Notes under the pieces: model-generated | What the model saw: the letters and a program-made list of their open reading frames with translations, nothing else | What the model was told of the DNA's origin: nothing | The model's database searches: none | Shown: positions 49,646 through 57,911 of the stretch, piece by piece | Layout: every line of letters begins with the position of its first letter | Position numbering within the stretch: the first letter of the stretch is position 1 | Made by a program: the position numbers and the translations under genes | Origin: Congregibacter variabilis | GTDB lineage: Bacteria; Pseudomonadota; Gammaproteobacteria; Pseudomonadales; Halieaceae | NCBI RefSeq assembly: GCF_045689235.1 | Contig: NZ_CP136864.1 | Coordinates: forward strand, 2,914,001 to 2,978,000 | Length of the DNA: 64,000 bases | Reading direction: 5' to 3'

Positions 49646-51637
49646 CTACAACAACGGAGCTATTACCAAGCTGACAATTGCCATCACATTGATCAGGATA
49701 TTCATGGCTGGACCGGAGGTATCCTTAAACGGATCTCCCACCGTGTCACCGACTACACAGGCTGAGTGCGTGGGCGAACCTTTACCGCCGTGATTACCTT
49801 TCTCAACATATTTCTTGGCATTGTCCCAGGCGCCTCCGGCGTTAGCCATCATCAGTGCCATGAGCACGCAGCCTAGCAGCGCTCCTCCCAGCATGCCACC
49901 TAATGACGCAGCTCCCAGCCCCATGCCAACGACCACAGGTGCAGATACCGCAATAGCTCCGGGAAGAATCATTCGCCGCAGCGCGGCGGTGGTAGCAATA
50001 TCCACACAGCGGGCAGTGTCAGGCTCTGCCGTGCCCTCGAGCAAGCCCGGGATCTCGTGAAACTGCCGGCGGATCTCGTTAATCATATCGAAGGCAGCAT
50101 CGCCCACCGCAGTCATGGTGATCGATGCGATAAGAAAGGGGATGGTGCCTCCGATGAACAGGCCGACTAAAACGGTGGGATCGGAAAGTTCCAAAGAAAA
50201 GCCCGGGTTGTTTACCTGCACCGTTTGCACAAAGGCCGCGATAATCGCCAGAGCCGCCAGGGCCGCAGCTCCGATGGCAAAACCCTTGCCAATGGCGGCG
50301 GTGGTGTTACCTACCTCATCAAGGCCATCGGTGATGCGTCGGGTTTCCTCGCCCATACCGGCCATTTCCGCAATGCCTCCAGCGTTGTCCGCAACGGGTC
50401 CATAGGCATCAATGGCCATGGTAATACCCACGGTGGAGAGCATCCCCACCGCAGCAATACCCACGCCGTACAAGCCCGAAAGCTCCGTGGACACCCAGAT
50501 GATTGCGGCTAAAAACAGCACCGGTAAGACCACGGATTCCATACCGATAGCCAGGCCACTGATCATTACTGTGGCAGGTCCGGTTTCTCCCGCTTTGGCG
50601 ATTTTGCGCACTGGATGGGAGCCCGTGTAGTACTCGGTAATCAATCCGATGAGTACGCCACCTACCGCGCCGGCTACTACGGACCACCATATATTCATGT
50701 CCAGGCCCATTTTTTCCATCATCAACCAGGCGATGCCGGCGAACACGGCGGGTGCCAGCAGTGTGCCGGTGCGCAGCGCCGCCTCCGGGGATGCGCTGGC
50801 GCGTACTCGCACCACCACAATGCCCAGCATCGAAGCGAGCAATCCGATACTCGCCAGGGCCAGAGGTAGAAACATCATCTCGGCCTGCTTGTCGATGGCC
50901 ATCGTGGATGCAATGGCGATGCAGGCGATCATGGCGCCGCAGTAGGATTCAAAAATATCGGACCCCATGCCGGCAATATCACCGACGTTATCGCCCACGT
51001 TGTCAGCTATGACGCCTGGGTTGCGAGGGTCATCCTCAGGAATGCCCGCTTCGATCTTGCCCACCAGGTCCGCTCCAACGTCTGCACTCTTGGTGAAGAT
51101 GCCGCCGCCGACACGAGAGAACAGTGCTACGACCGAGGCGCCCATACCAAAGCCATGGATGGCATGGGCAGTCTCCGGGTCTCCGCCAAAGTAGTAGTAC
51201 AGGCTGCCAAGACCGATCAGGCCCAGGGAGGCGACGCAAAGTCCCATGATGGAGCCACCGTAAAAGGCAATGGTTAAGGCCTGGGCCTGTCCATGATTAT
51301 GGGCCGCGACTGCCGTGCGGACATTGGCTTTGGTGGCGGCGAACATGCCAAGAAACCCCGCAGTGGCTGAAGACAGGGCACCGGCGGTGAAGGCGATAGC
51401 TGTATCGGTTCCCAGAGGTGATACGAATATGCCCAGCAGTAGTACCGCAGCGAACATGGCGAGCATTTGGTACTCGCGGCGCATGAACACCATGGCACCG
51501 AGGTGAATCTGATCGCCAATTTTCTTGACGGTTCCGTCGCCGTGATTATGACGGATCATAATGTGATAGATGATAAACGCAGTGACGAGTCCTGCGGCGC
51601 CCAAGAGCGGAGGGTAGAGCATGTAGTCAAACAGCAT
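49646..51637 (-). CDS. hppA: Membrane-bound K+-stimulated ion-translocating pyrophosphatase
   Basis: A 663-residue inner-membrane pump with about sixteen helices. It hydrolyses PPi and exports H+ or Na+. VGADLVGKIEAGIPEDDPRN is the PPi-binding signature, and GNTTAAIGKGFAIG has alanine rather than lysine at the key position, marking the potassium-dependent class. Whether H+ or Na+ is moved is not decided. AAGGAGT precedes ATG 51637. Stand-alone gene. Confidence 0.95.
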   Translation of the reverse strand: MLFDYMLYPPLLGAAGLVTAFIIYHIMIRHNHGDGTVKKIGDQIHLGAMVFMRREYQMLAMFAAVLLLGIFVSPLGTDTAIAFTAGALSSATAGFLGMFAATKANVRTAVAAHNHGQAQALTIAFYGGSIMGLCVASLGLIGLGSLYYYFGGDPETAHAIHGFGMGASVVALFSRVGGGIFTKSADVGADLVGKIEAGIPEDDPRNPGVIADNVGDNVGDIAGMGSDIFESYCGAMIACIAIASTMAIDKQAEMMFLPLALASIGLLASMLGIVVVRVRASASPEAALRTGTLLAPAVFAGIAWLMMEKMGLDMNIWWSVVAGAVGGVLIGLITEYYTGSHPVRKIAKAGETGPATVMISGLAIGMESVVLPVLFLAAIIWVSTELSGLYGVGIAAVGMLSTVGITMAIDAYGPVADNAGGIAEMAGMGEETRRITDGLDEVGNTTAAIGKGFAIGAAALAALAIIAAFVQTVQVNNPGFSLELSDPTVLVGLFIGGTIPFLIASITMTAVGDAAFDMINEIRRQFHEIPGLLEGTAEPDTARCVDIATTAALRRMILPGAIAVSAPVVVGMGLGAASLGGMLGGALLGCVLMALMMANAGGAWDNAKKYVEKGNHGGKGSPTHSACVVGDTVGDPFKDTSGPAMNILINVMAIVSLVIAPLL

Positions 51638-51750
51638 ATTGCAAACTCCTTCTTATTGTTTTGATGCCTATTTAGTATAGAAAAGAAGAAGGAAAAGCGA
51701 AGAATTGATTACACGGCGGGATACCCGGTCGAATTTAGCGGTTTTTAGTC

Positions 51751-52689
51751 TCAGGCTGGGGCAGCGGCACTGCGATCGAAGTCCGGGACGACCCGCTTGA
51801 TGACGCTCCAGTATCCATCGGCAACAGCAGAAGGGTGATCTGCGTAAAACCCTCGCTTCCTCAGTGTTTCGTGCAGGGATTTGAGTTGCCACAGCGGCAC
51901 GCTGGGCAGTAGATGATGCTCGATGTGAAAGTTGACCTTGTTGGGGCAGAGGACCAAGCGCTCCAGCCAGTTTGCCCGAGTTGTGCGTGTGTTGCCTCTA
52001 GGGTCGAGTTCGTAAAGCGCCGGGACGTTGCCATGTTCGGCAACCTGTCTAATTCGTGCCACCAGAGGATAACTCGTCAGATAGGCCACCACCCACAGAA
52101 GATAGAGCCACGCGGCGCCACTCAACCACAGGATGCTCAGTAATGCGGCATTCGCAATGAGGCCTTGTCTAAGAACACTGCCGCCTTCTCCGCTGCGCAT
52201 CATGATTCGATTCCCAGCCCCGCTGAGCAAGCCCGCAAGCTGCTTAAAGCCCGTCTGTCCGCTGATGTCACGCAGGAGCTTGCGCCGGAAGCTGTCCGCA
52301 GCAATAGGGTATTTTCGATAATTCGGTAGATCGGGATCCTGATCGGTGCCGGCAAGCCGGTGGTGTTCACGATGGGAGGCGCCGTAGGCCTCGCAGTCGC
52401 CAAGTACGGGATACGCGCACAGCCACTGGCCGAGAGTTTCATTGAGCTTCTGGGTTTTAAAGAGTGTCTTGTGTCCGGCCTCGTGCATGAGTATCGACAG
52501 GCCCAACTGGCGTCCGCCCAGTAAAAGAATCGCGAGAATCACGGTGAGAGGGTTCGTCCACAGCGCAACCACGGCAAAAATCGAGGTAATACTCAACCAG
52601 TTTTTGAGCACCAGCCACGCGCCAATCAAGTCGCTGCGACGGGTATAGCTCTGTATCTCTTGCCGACTGAGATAGTCTGCTGCTTTCAT
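51751..52689 (-). CDS. Fatty acid desaturase
   Basis: A 312-residue membrane enzyme that introduces a double bond in an acyl chain using a diiron centre. Three histidine boxes are complete: HEAGHKTLFKTQ, HREHHRLAG and HIEHHLLP. ATG 52689 begins MKAADYLSRQEIQSY; the longer frame to 52731 has no ribosome site. It is divergent from the PaaX-like regulator gene by about 95 bases, so it may be one of that regulator's targets. Substrate chain not known. Confidence 0.9.
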   Translation of the reverse strand: MKAADYLSRQEIQSYTRRSDLIGAWLVLKNWLSITSIFAVVALWTNPLTVILAILLLGGRQLGLSILMHEAGHKTLFKTQKLNETLGQWLCAYPVLGDCEAYGASHREHHRLAGTDQDPDLPNYRKYPIAADSFRRKLLRDISGQTGFKQLAGLLSGAGNRIMMRSGEGGSVLRQGLIANAALLSILWLSGAAWLYLLWVVAYLTSYPLVARIRQVAEHGNVPALYELDPRGNTRTTRANWLERLVLCPNKVNFHIEHHLLPSVPLWQLKSLHETLRKRGFYADHPSAVADGYWSVIKRVVPDFDRSAAAPA

Positions 52690-52784
52690 GGGATACCTCT
52701 TTATATTTTCGCTGCAACGCCAAAGTAACACAAAAATATACTATGCGGTATTGGCTGTTATATATTGGATGTTAAGCTCTGCCT

Positions 52785-53588
52785 ATGCCCAATCAAATGA
52801 GCTATGCGTCGCCCACCCCCAAGCGCTTGGTGCTCTCTTTGTTGAGCTCCACTGACCTTCGGGAGATTAGCGCCCGGGAGTATGCGCAGTGGGGACGGCT
52901 CTTTGATATCGAACCGGCTGCCATGCGCGTGGCTTTAGGGCGATTGGTAAAGGGCGGTTTTTTGAAAAGCGTCGCGCGGGGGCGCTACGTCATCGGTGCG
53001 CGGGGCAAAGTGCTGAGTGAGACCGCGCGGCGTTGGATATCGGCTGAACAGCGCATTGGGCCCTGGGACGGACGATGGTTGGTGGTTCACACGGCGCATT
53101 TGGGTCGTCGCGACAAGACGGCTGTAACAGCCAGAGAGCGCGCGCTGACACTGGTCGGCTTTGCGGTGCTGTCTCCCGGTCTTTGGTGCAGGCCGGCCAA
53201 TTACTTGGAAACACCGGCCGAGACTCGATCGCGCCTGCTGATGTTGGGGCTCGAGAGCGACGCTATAGTCCTTCGGGTGGACGCTCTTCTTGGTGAATCC
53301 TTACCTCTTGAGGAACTCTGGCCTCGAAATAATCTCGAATCACGGTATCGAGCACTGACCAGAGCCATGCAAGAAAGCATGCAGAGAGGCGCCGCTCAGA
53401 ATCACGACACACTGGCGCGAGAGACGTTTTTATTGGGTGAGGCGGTGATTCGTCAGGTCAACGCTGACCCGCTCCTGCCAGACTCGATGATTGATGTGAA
53501 TGCCCGGCGAAAAATGCATCAAACGATGGTAGCGTATGACGCTTTCGGCCGCGGTGCCTGGACCCGTTTCAAGAACGACTACTCCTAA
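52785..53588 (+). CDS. PaaX-family transcriptional regulator
   Basis: A 267-residue regulator. The N-terminal winged helix (ISAREYAQWGRLFDIEPAAM, GRLVKGGFLKSVARGRY) is followed by a PaaX-like ligand domain with WDGRWLVVHTA. PaaX in E. coli represses phenylacetate degradation on sensing an acyl-CoA; here the ligand is unknown. The genes that follow (YghU-like, START, 2Fe-2S, molybdopterin) suggest control of a small oxidative pathway. The next gene starts 17 bases after its stop. Confidence 0.82.
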   Translation: MPNQMSYASPTPKRLVLSLLSSTDLREISAREYAQWGRLFDIEPAAMRVALGRLVKGGFLKSVARGRYVIGARGKVLSETARRWISAEQRIGPWDGRWLVVHTAHLGRRDKTAVTARERALTLVGFAVLSPGLWCRPANYLETPAETRSRLLMLGLESDAIVLRVDALLGESLPLEELWPRNNLESRYRALTRAMQESMQRGAAQNHDTLARETFLLGEAVIRQVNADPLLPDSMIDVNARRKMHQTMVAYDAFGRGAWTRFKNDYS

Positions 53589-53604
53589 AAGGAATTTCTA
53601 CGCT

Positions 53605-54447
53605 ATGAGCGATGCACAGTACGAACCACCCAAGGTATGGACTTGGGATACAGAAAGCGGTGGCAAGTTTGCCAGCATCAATCGACCCATAGCTGGTGCG
53701 ACTCACGATAAAGAGCTGCCCGTAGGTGAGCACCCTTTTCAGCTGTACTCATTGGCTACTCCCAACGGCGTGAAAGTCACGGTGATGTTCGAGGAGCTAC
53801 TGCACCTGGGCATTTCGGAGGCGGAGTACGACGCCTGGCTCATCAACATTCAAGATGGCGCTCAGTTTGGTAGCGGCTTTGTCGACATTAACCCCAACTC
53901 CAAAATCCCGGCAATGGTCGATCGCAGCGGTGATACCCCGGTAAGGTTGTTTGAGAGCGGCGCAATGTTGCTGTATCTGGCCGAGAAGTTTGATGCCTTC
54001 CTGCCGAAGGATCTCGCATCCCGAGGTGAGTGTTACTCCTGGCTGATGTGGCAGATGGGCAGTGCACCGTTTCTTGGTGGAGGTTTTGGCCACTTTTACG
54101 CCTACGCACCAGAAAAATTCGAGTACCCGATCAATCGCTACGCCATGGAGGTGAAGCGTCAATTGGATGTATTGGACCGCAATCTTGCAGACCGCAGGTT
54201 CCTTTGTGGTGATGAGTACACCATCGCTGATATCGCGACCTTCCCTTGGTACGGGGCGCTGGTAATGGGTAAGCTCTATGAGGCGGCTGAGTTTCTGGAT
54301 GTAAGTTCCTACAAGCACGTATTGCGCTGGTCCGAAGAGATTTTTGAGCGCCCCGGAGTGGTTCGCGGACGCTGTGTGAATCGAGCCTGGGGTCCTGAGG
54401 AAGATCAGGTGCTGGAACGTCATAGCGCGGCCGATCTAAAGCGATGA
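53605..54447 (+). CDS. yghU: YghU-like glutathione-dependent disulfide-bond oxidoreductase
   Basis: A 280-residue GST-family protein. ATG 53605 begins MSDAQYEPPKVWTWDTES; the longer frame starts inside the PaaX gene. INRPIAGATHDKELPVGEHP is the extended YghU N-terminus, and the thioredoxin-like domain has LATPNGVKVTVMFEELL. It reduces disulfides using two bound glutathiones. Its stop overlaps the next start (ATGA), so it is co-translated. Confidence 0.9.
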   Translation: MSDAQYEPPKVWTWDTESGGKFASINRPIAGATHDKELPVGEHPFQLYSLATPNGVKVTVMFEELLHLGISEAEYDAWLINIQDGAQFGSGFVDINPNSKIPAMVDRSGDTPVRLFESGAMLLYLAEKFDAFLPKDLASRGECYSWLMWQMGSAPFLGGGFGHFYAYAPEKFEYPINRYAMEVKRQLDVLDRNLADRRFLCGDEYTIADIATFPWYGALVMGKLYEAAEFLDVSSYKHVLRWSEEIFERPGVVRGRCVNRAWGPEEDQVLERHSAADLKR

Positions 54448-55064
54448 AGAGGGTTGCTATCTTTAGCGGTCGCATGGCCGCCGTATTATTTACGGTTTTC
54501 TGGGCTGGCTTTGCGGCGTCCAGCGAATGGGAGACGCAGTTCGACGAGTCCGGAGTTCGGGTGGATACCCGAAATGTAGCAGGCTCTGACTACAAGGCCT
54601 TTCGTGCTCAGGCCAGAATCCCGGCCGAGCCTGAGGAAGTGCTGGCGCGACTCCAGGATGTGGCAAGTTATCCCGATTGGTTTCCCGATACCCTCGAAGC
54701 TCGGCGACTGGAGTTGGACGGCGATCGTTGGGCCAACTATGTTCGTACAGATGCTCCCTGGCCCGTAAAGGACCGCGACGCTATTTATACACAGGAGCTT
54801 CAGCGCAGCGCCAAAGGCATTCGAATTGTCGTGGGTGTGGCCCCCGACACCTTGCCGGACTCAAAAGATGCGGTGCGTGTTCGGGCTGCGACCGGCTTAT
54901 GGGAGCTTGTTCCTGACGGTGACGGCACGGCTTTGCTATGGGAATTTCATTTGGAGCCCGGTGGAAATATCCCCAGCGGGCTTGCCAACGCGAGGGTCAT
55001 AGAGACCCCCAGGCGCGCCTTACAAATGCTAAAGGAGTACTTTGCGGCCAGCGCCAGGCAGTGA
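54444..55064 (+). CDS. Exported START/SRPBCC-domain protein
   Basis: A 206-residue protein. A hydrophobic signal (MAAVLFTVFWAGFAAS) leads into a START-like lipid-binding domain with YPDWFPDTLEARRLELD and APWPVKDRDAIYTQELQ. Such single-domain proteins bind hydrophobic ligands in a cavity. It is coupled by ATGA to the YghU-like gene and could carry a lipid or aromatic substrate for the neighbouring oxidoreductase. Confidence 0.8.
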   Translation: MKRVAIFSGRMAAVLFTVFWAGFAASSEWETQFDESGVRVDTRNVAGSDYKAFRAQARIPAEPEEVLARLQDVASYPDWFPDTLEARRLELDGDRWANYVRTDAPWPVKDRDAIYTQELQRSAKGIRIVVGVAPDTLPDSKDAVRVRAATGLWELVPDGDGTALLWEFHLEPGGNIPSGLANARVIETPRRALQMLKEYFAASARQ

Positions 55065-55154
55065 GGCGCCGTGAAAATGCGTCTATATTAAGAGAGCATC
55101 CAAAATACCAACTAAGATAAAACCCTGACCCATGGGCAGGAAGAGAGGCGCACA

Positions 55155-55682
55155 ATGATCAGTCTGAGCGTGAATGGCCTGCAACGGGAGCTGGACGTCG
55201 ATCCACAGATGCCCTTGCTGTGGGCTATTCGAGAGAATCTAGCCATGACCGGCACCAAGTTTGGCTGTGGCATTGCCCAATGTGGTTCCTGCACGGTGCA
55301 TCTCAATGGTAGGGCGATTCGCAGCTGCGTAACCCCGGTCGCGGCCGCCCAAGGCGGCGAAGTCACAACTATCGAAGGCTTGGCCGATCTGGCTCCCGGA
55401 AAGGGTTTACATCCTCTGCAGGAAGCATGGATAGAAAAGCAGGTTCCTCAGTGTGGCTATTGTCAGTCGGGCCAGCTAATGAGTGCTGCAGCCCTTTTGG
55501 ACAGTAATCCCAACCCTGACGATGCGGCTATTGATGCCGCGATGTCTGGCGTCGTCTGTCGCTGTGGTATGTACCCGCGCATTCGAAGCGCAGTGAAGCT
55601 TGCGGCAGCGCAAAGCGCTTCGGTGGTTCAGACCTTTGATCCAGCGGTGGCCACAGATCTGGAGGGTGCTGACCATGGGTAA
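55155..55682 (+). CDS. (2Fe-2S) subunit, isoquinoline 1-oxidoreductase alpha-like
   Basis: A 175-residue ferredoxin-type subunit. The first cluster uses cysteines in FGCGIAQCGSCTVHLNG, the second in QCGYCQSGQLM and VCRCGMYPRIR, as in the small subunit of xanthine-oxidase-family enzymes. It partners with the molybdopterin subunit at 55675, overlapping by eight bases. Together they would hydroxylate or oxidise an N-heterocycle or aldehyde in the periplasm. Confidence 0.92.
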   Translation: MISLSVNGLQRELDVDPQMPLLWAIRENLAMTGTKFGCGIAQCGSCTVHLNGRAIRSCVTPVAAAQGGEVTTIEGLADLAPGKGLHPLQEAWIEKQVPQCGYCQSGQLMSAAALLDSNPNPDDAAIDAAMSGVVCRCGMYPRIRSAVKLAAAQSASVVQTFDPAVATDLEGADHG

Positions 55683-57885
55683 GTGGACCAGGCGTGCATT
55701 TATAACCACCGGTGTACTGGCCGGTGGTGCCCTGGCCGTAGGGGTCGCAATCAGGCCGGGCCATCGGGCGCCAAAAGTTGCCGGGCAGGTTACCCGCGGT
55801 GGCGAAGTGCTGGTGAGTATGTGGGTCAAGATTGACCCCTCCAACAAAGTCACCCTCATCGCGGCGCATAGTGAGATGGGGCAGGGCGCACATACGGCTT
55901 TGACCCAGATGCTTGCTGATGAATTGGATGCGAACTGGGAAGACATGGAGTACATGGAAGCTCCGGCAATCGATGAGTATGCTAACTGGGCTCTGGGTAA
56001 GGGCTTTCTTTTAGGAGATGCCGACATCCCGGCGGCTTTGGTGCCTACCATTGACGGAGCTATGTTGCAGGTCGCCAAGGCCATGAAGATGCAGATCACG
56101 GGCGGTAGCACGTCTATACGCGCCACTGGCGTGTCCGGAGTTCGCGTTGCCGGCGCAGCGGCGCGAGAGCTACTGCTTCAGGCAGCGAGTGATACCTGGG
56201 GCGTCCCCGTGTCGCAGCTGGATGCCAAAGACACGCATATTATTGACCGCAAGAGTGGTAAGCGCGCACCCTTTGCCCAGTTCGCACTGGCCGCATCGAC
56301 GACGGCGCCGTCGGCGACGCCTACGCTCAAAACGCCTGATCAATTCCGGATTATGGGCAAGAGCACGCCGCGTCTGGACATTCCCGCGAAAGTAGACGGC
56401 AGCGCCGTTTTCGGTATCGACGCCCAGGTAGAGGGTATGAAGTATGCGGCGATTCTTGCCGCGCCGGTGTTTGGCGCCCAGTTGGTGTCTGTGGACAGCA
56501 CGGAGGCCCAGGCTATGGTCGGCGTCAAGCAAATTGTGTCTCTGGATGATGCCGTGGCAGTGGTGGCTGACGGTTACTGGCATGCCAGCCAGGCTCTCAA
56601 GACGCTCAAGCCACGTTGGTCAGCAACTGACAACGATGCAAGCAGTAGCGAGTCTCTTTTCAGGCAGTTTGATCAAAGTCTGGCTGAGGCCATAGATGGC
56701 GGCCGCAGCAAGGCTGATGTGGATGAGGGCGACGTGCCAGCGGCTTTGGCCAGCGCAGCTGCCACGCTGGATGTCACCTATCGAGTGCCTTTTCTTGCCC
56801 ATGCGTGTATGGAGCCTATGAATGCCACGGCTTTGGTTACTGATGAGACCTGCCAGGTTTGGATCGGCACTCAGAATCCTTTGGGTTTTCGATATGAAGT
56901 TGCCGATGCCATGGACATGGATGTTGAAAAGGTGCAGATACATCAGCATTACATGGGGGGCGGTTTTGGTCGCCGCTCCATGTCGGACTCTGCAATACAG
57001 GCCGCTAAAATCGCTAGGGCTGTGGGAGAGCCCGTGAAGTTGATCTGGTCCCGGGAAGAGGACGTTCGCCACGATCACTATCGTCCCGCAGTTGCTTCGC
57101 GGTTCAGGGTTGCACTGGATGATCAGGGACAGATTACCGGTTGGGAGAATGTCTATCACGAGAAGCATGAGCCTGTAGAAGCTCCTACTATTCCCTATGC
57201 CGTGGGTGCTCAAAAGATTCATTCTGTGAAAAGTCCCACGCACGTGCCTTTTGGCGCCTGGCGGAGCGTTGATCACTCGCAGCACGGGTTTTTCACTGAG
57301 GCCTTCTTTGATGAGGTCGCGGTTGCCGCCGGCAAGGACCCTTACGAATATCGCATGTCTTTGCTCGCGGATAAGCCACGACATCAGACGGTGTTGCGAA
57401 CTGCCGCAGAGCGCGCAGGCTGGGGAGAGGATCTGCCTCAAGGTAAGGGGCGAGGCATCTCTTTTCAGGAGTCCTTCGGGTCTTTAGTTGCCCAGGTTGT
57501 GGATGTCAGCATACGCGACGGCAAGGTGAGCGTGGATCGGGTGGTGGTTGCGGTCGATGCGGGCTTTGCTGTGTCACCTGATGGCCTTACGGCGCAGATG
57601 GAGTCGGGTGTGAGTTACGGCCTTACGGCGGCGCTTTATGGTGAGATTACCATTGAGAATGGTGCGGTGAAGCAAAGCAACTTTCACGATTACCCCATGG
57701 GTCGAATTCAGGACTCTCCGGTGATCGAGACGCATATCATTAACAGTGGTGAAGCCTGGGGCGGCGCGGGTGAACCCGGCACACCGGGTATTGCGCCGGC
57801 GCTGGTGAACGCAGTGTTTGATGCCACGGGGGTGCGGGTTCGTGAACTTCCGCTGTCAAAGCACGACTTTAGTGACTTTGCCTAG
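55675..57885 (+). CDS. Molybdopterin subunit, isoquinoline 1-oxidoreductase beta-like
   Basis: A 736-residue twin-arginine-exported molybdoprotein. The Tat signal is GKWTRRAFITTGVLAGGALA. It resembles IorB-type molybdenum hydroxylases, with GGGFGRRSMSD, HACMEPMNATAL and WGGAGEPGTPGIAPALVNAV, the final segment holding the catalytic-site glutamate. It takes electrons out through the 2Fe-2S subunit to a cytochrome. ATG 55675 is preferred; earlier starts lie inside the alpha gene. Substrate unknown; not necessarily isoquinoline. Confidence 0.92.
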   Translation: MGKWTRRAFITTGVLAGGALAVGVAIRPGHRAPKVAGQVTRGGEVLVSMWVKIDPSNKVTLIAAHSEMGQGAHTALTQMLADELDANWEDMEYMEAPAIDEYANWALGKGFLLGDADIPAALVPTIDGAMLQVAKAMKMQITGGSTSIRATGVSGVRVAGAAARELLLQAASDTWGVPVSQLDAKDTHIIDRKSGKRAPFAQFALAASTTAPSATPTLKTPDQFRIMGKSTPRLDIPAKVDGSAVFGIDAQVEGMKYAAILAAPVFGAQLVSVDSTEAQAMVGVKQIVSLDDAVAVVADGYWHASQALKTLKPRWSATDNDASSSESLFRQFDQSLAEAIDGGRSKADVDEGDVPAALASAAATLDVTYRVPFLAHACMEPMNATALVTDETCQVWIGTQNPLGFRYEVADAMDMDVEKVQIHQHYMGGGFGRRSMSDSAIQAAKIARAVGEPVKLIWSREEDVRHDHYRPAVASRFRVALDDQGQITGWENVYHEKHEPVEAPTIPYAVGAQKIHSVKSPTHVPFGAWRSVDHSQHGFFTEAFFDEVAVAAGKDPYEYRMSLLADKPRHQTVLRTAAERAGWGEDLPQGKGRGISFQESFGSLVAQVVDVSIRDGKVSVDRVVVAVDAGFAVSPDGLTAQMESGVSYGLTAALYGEITIENGAVKQSNFHDYPMGRIQDSPVIETHIINSGEAWGGAGEPGTPGIAPALVNAVFDATGVRVRELPLSKHDFSDFA

Positions 57886-57911
57886 TCATCAGGAGATGAC
57901 CGCTGCAGTAC

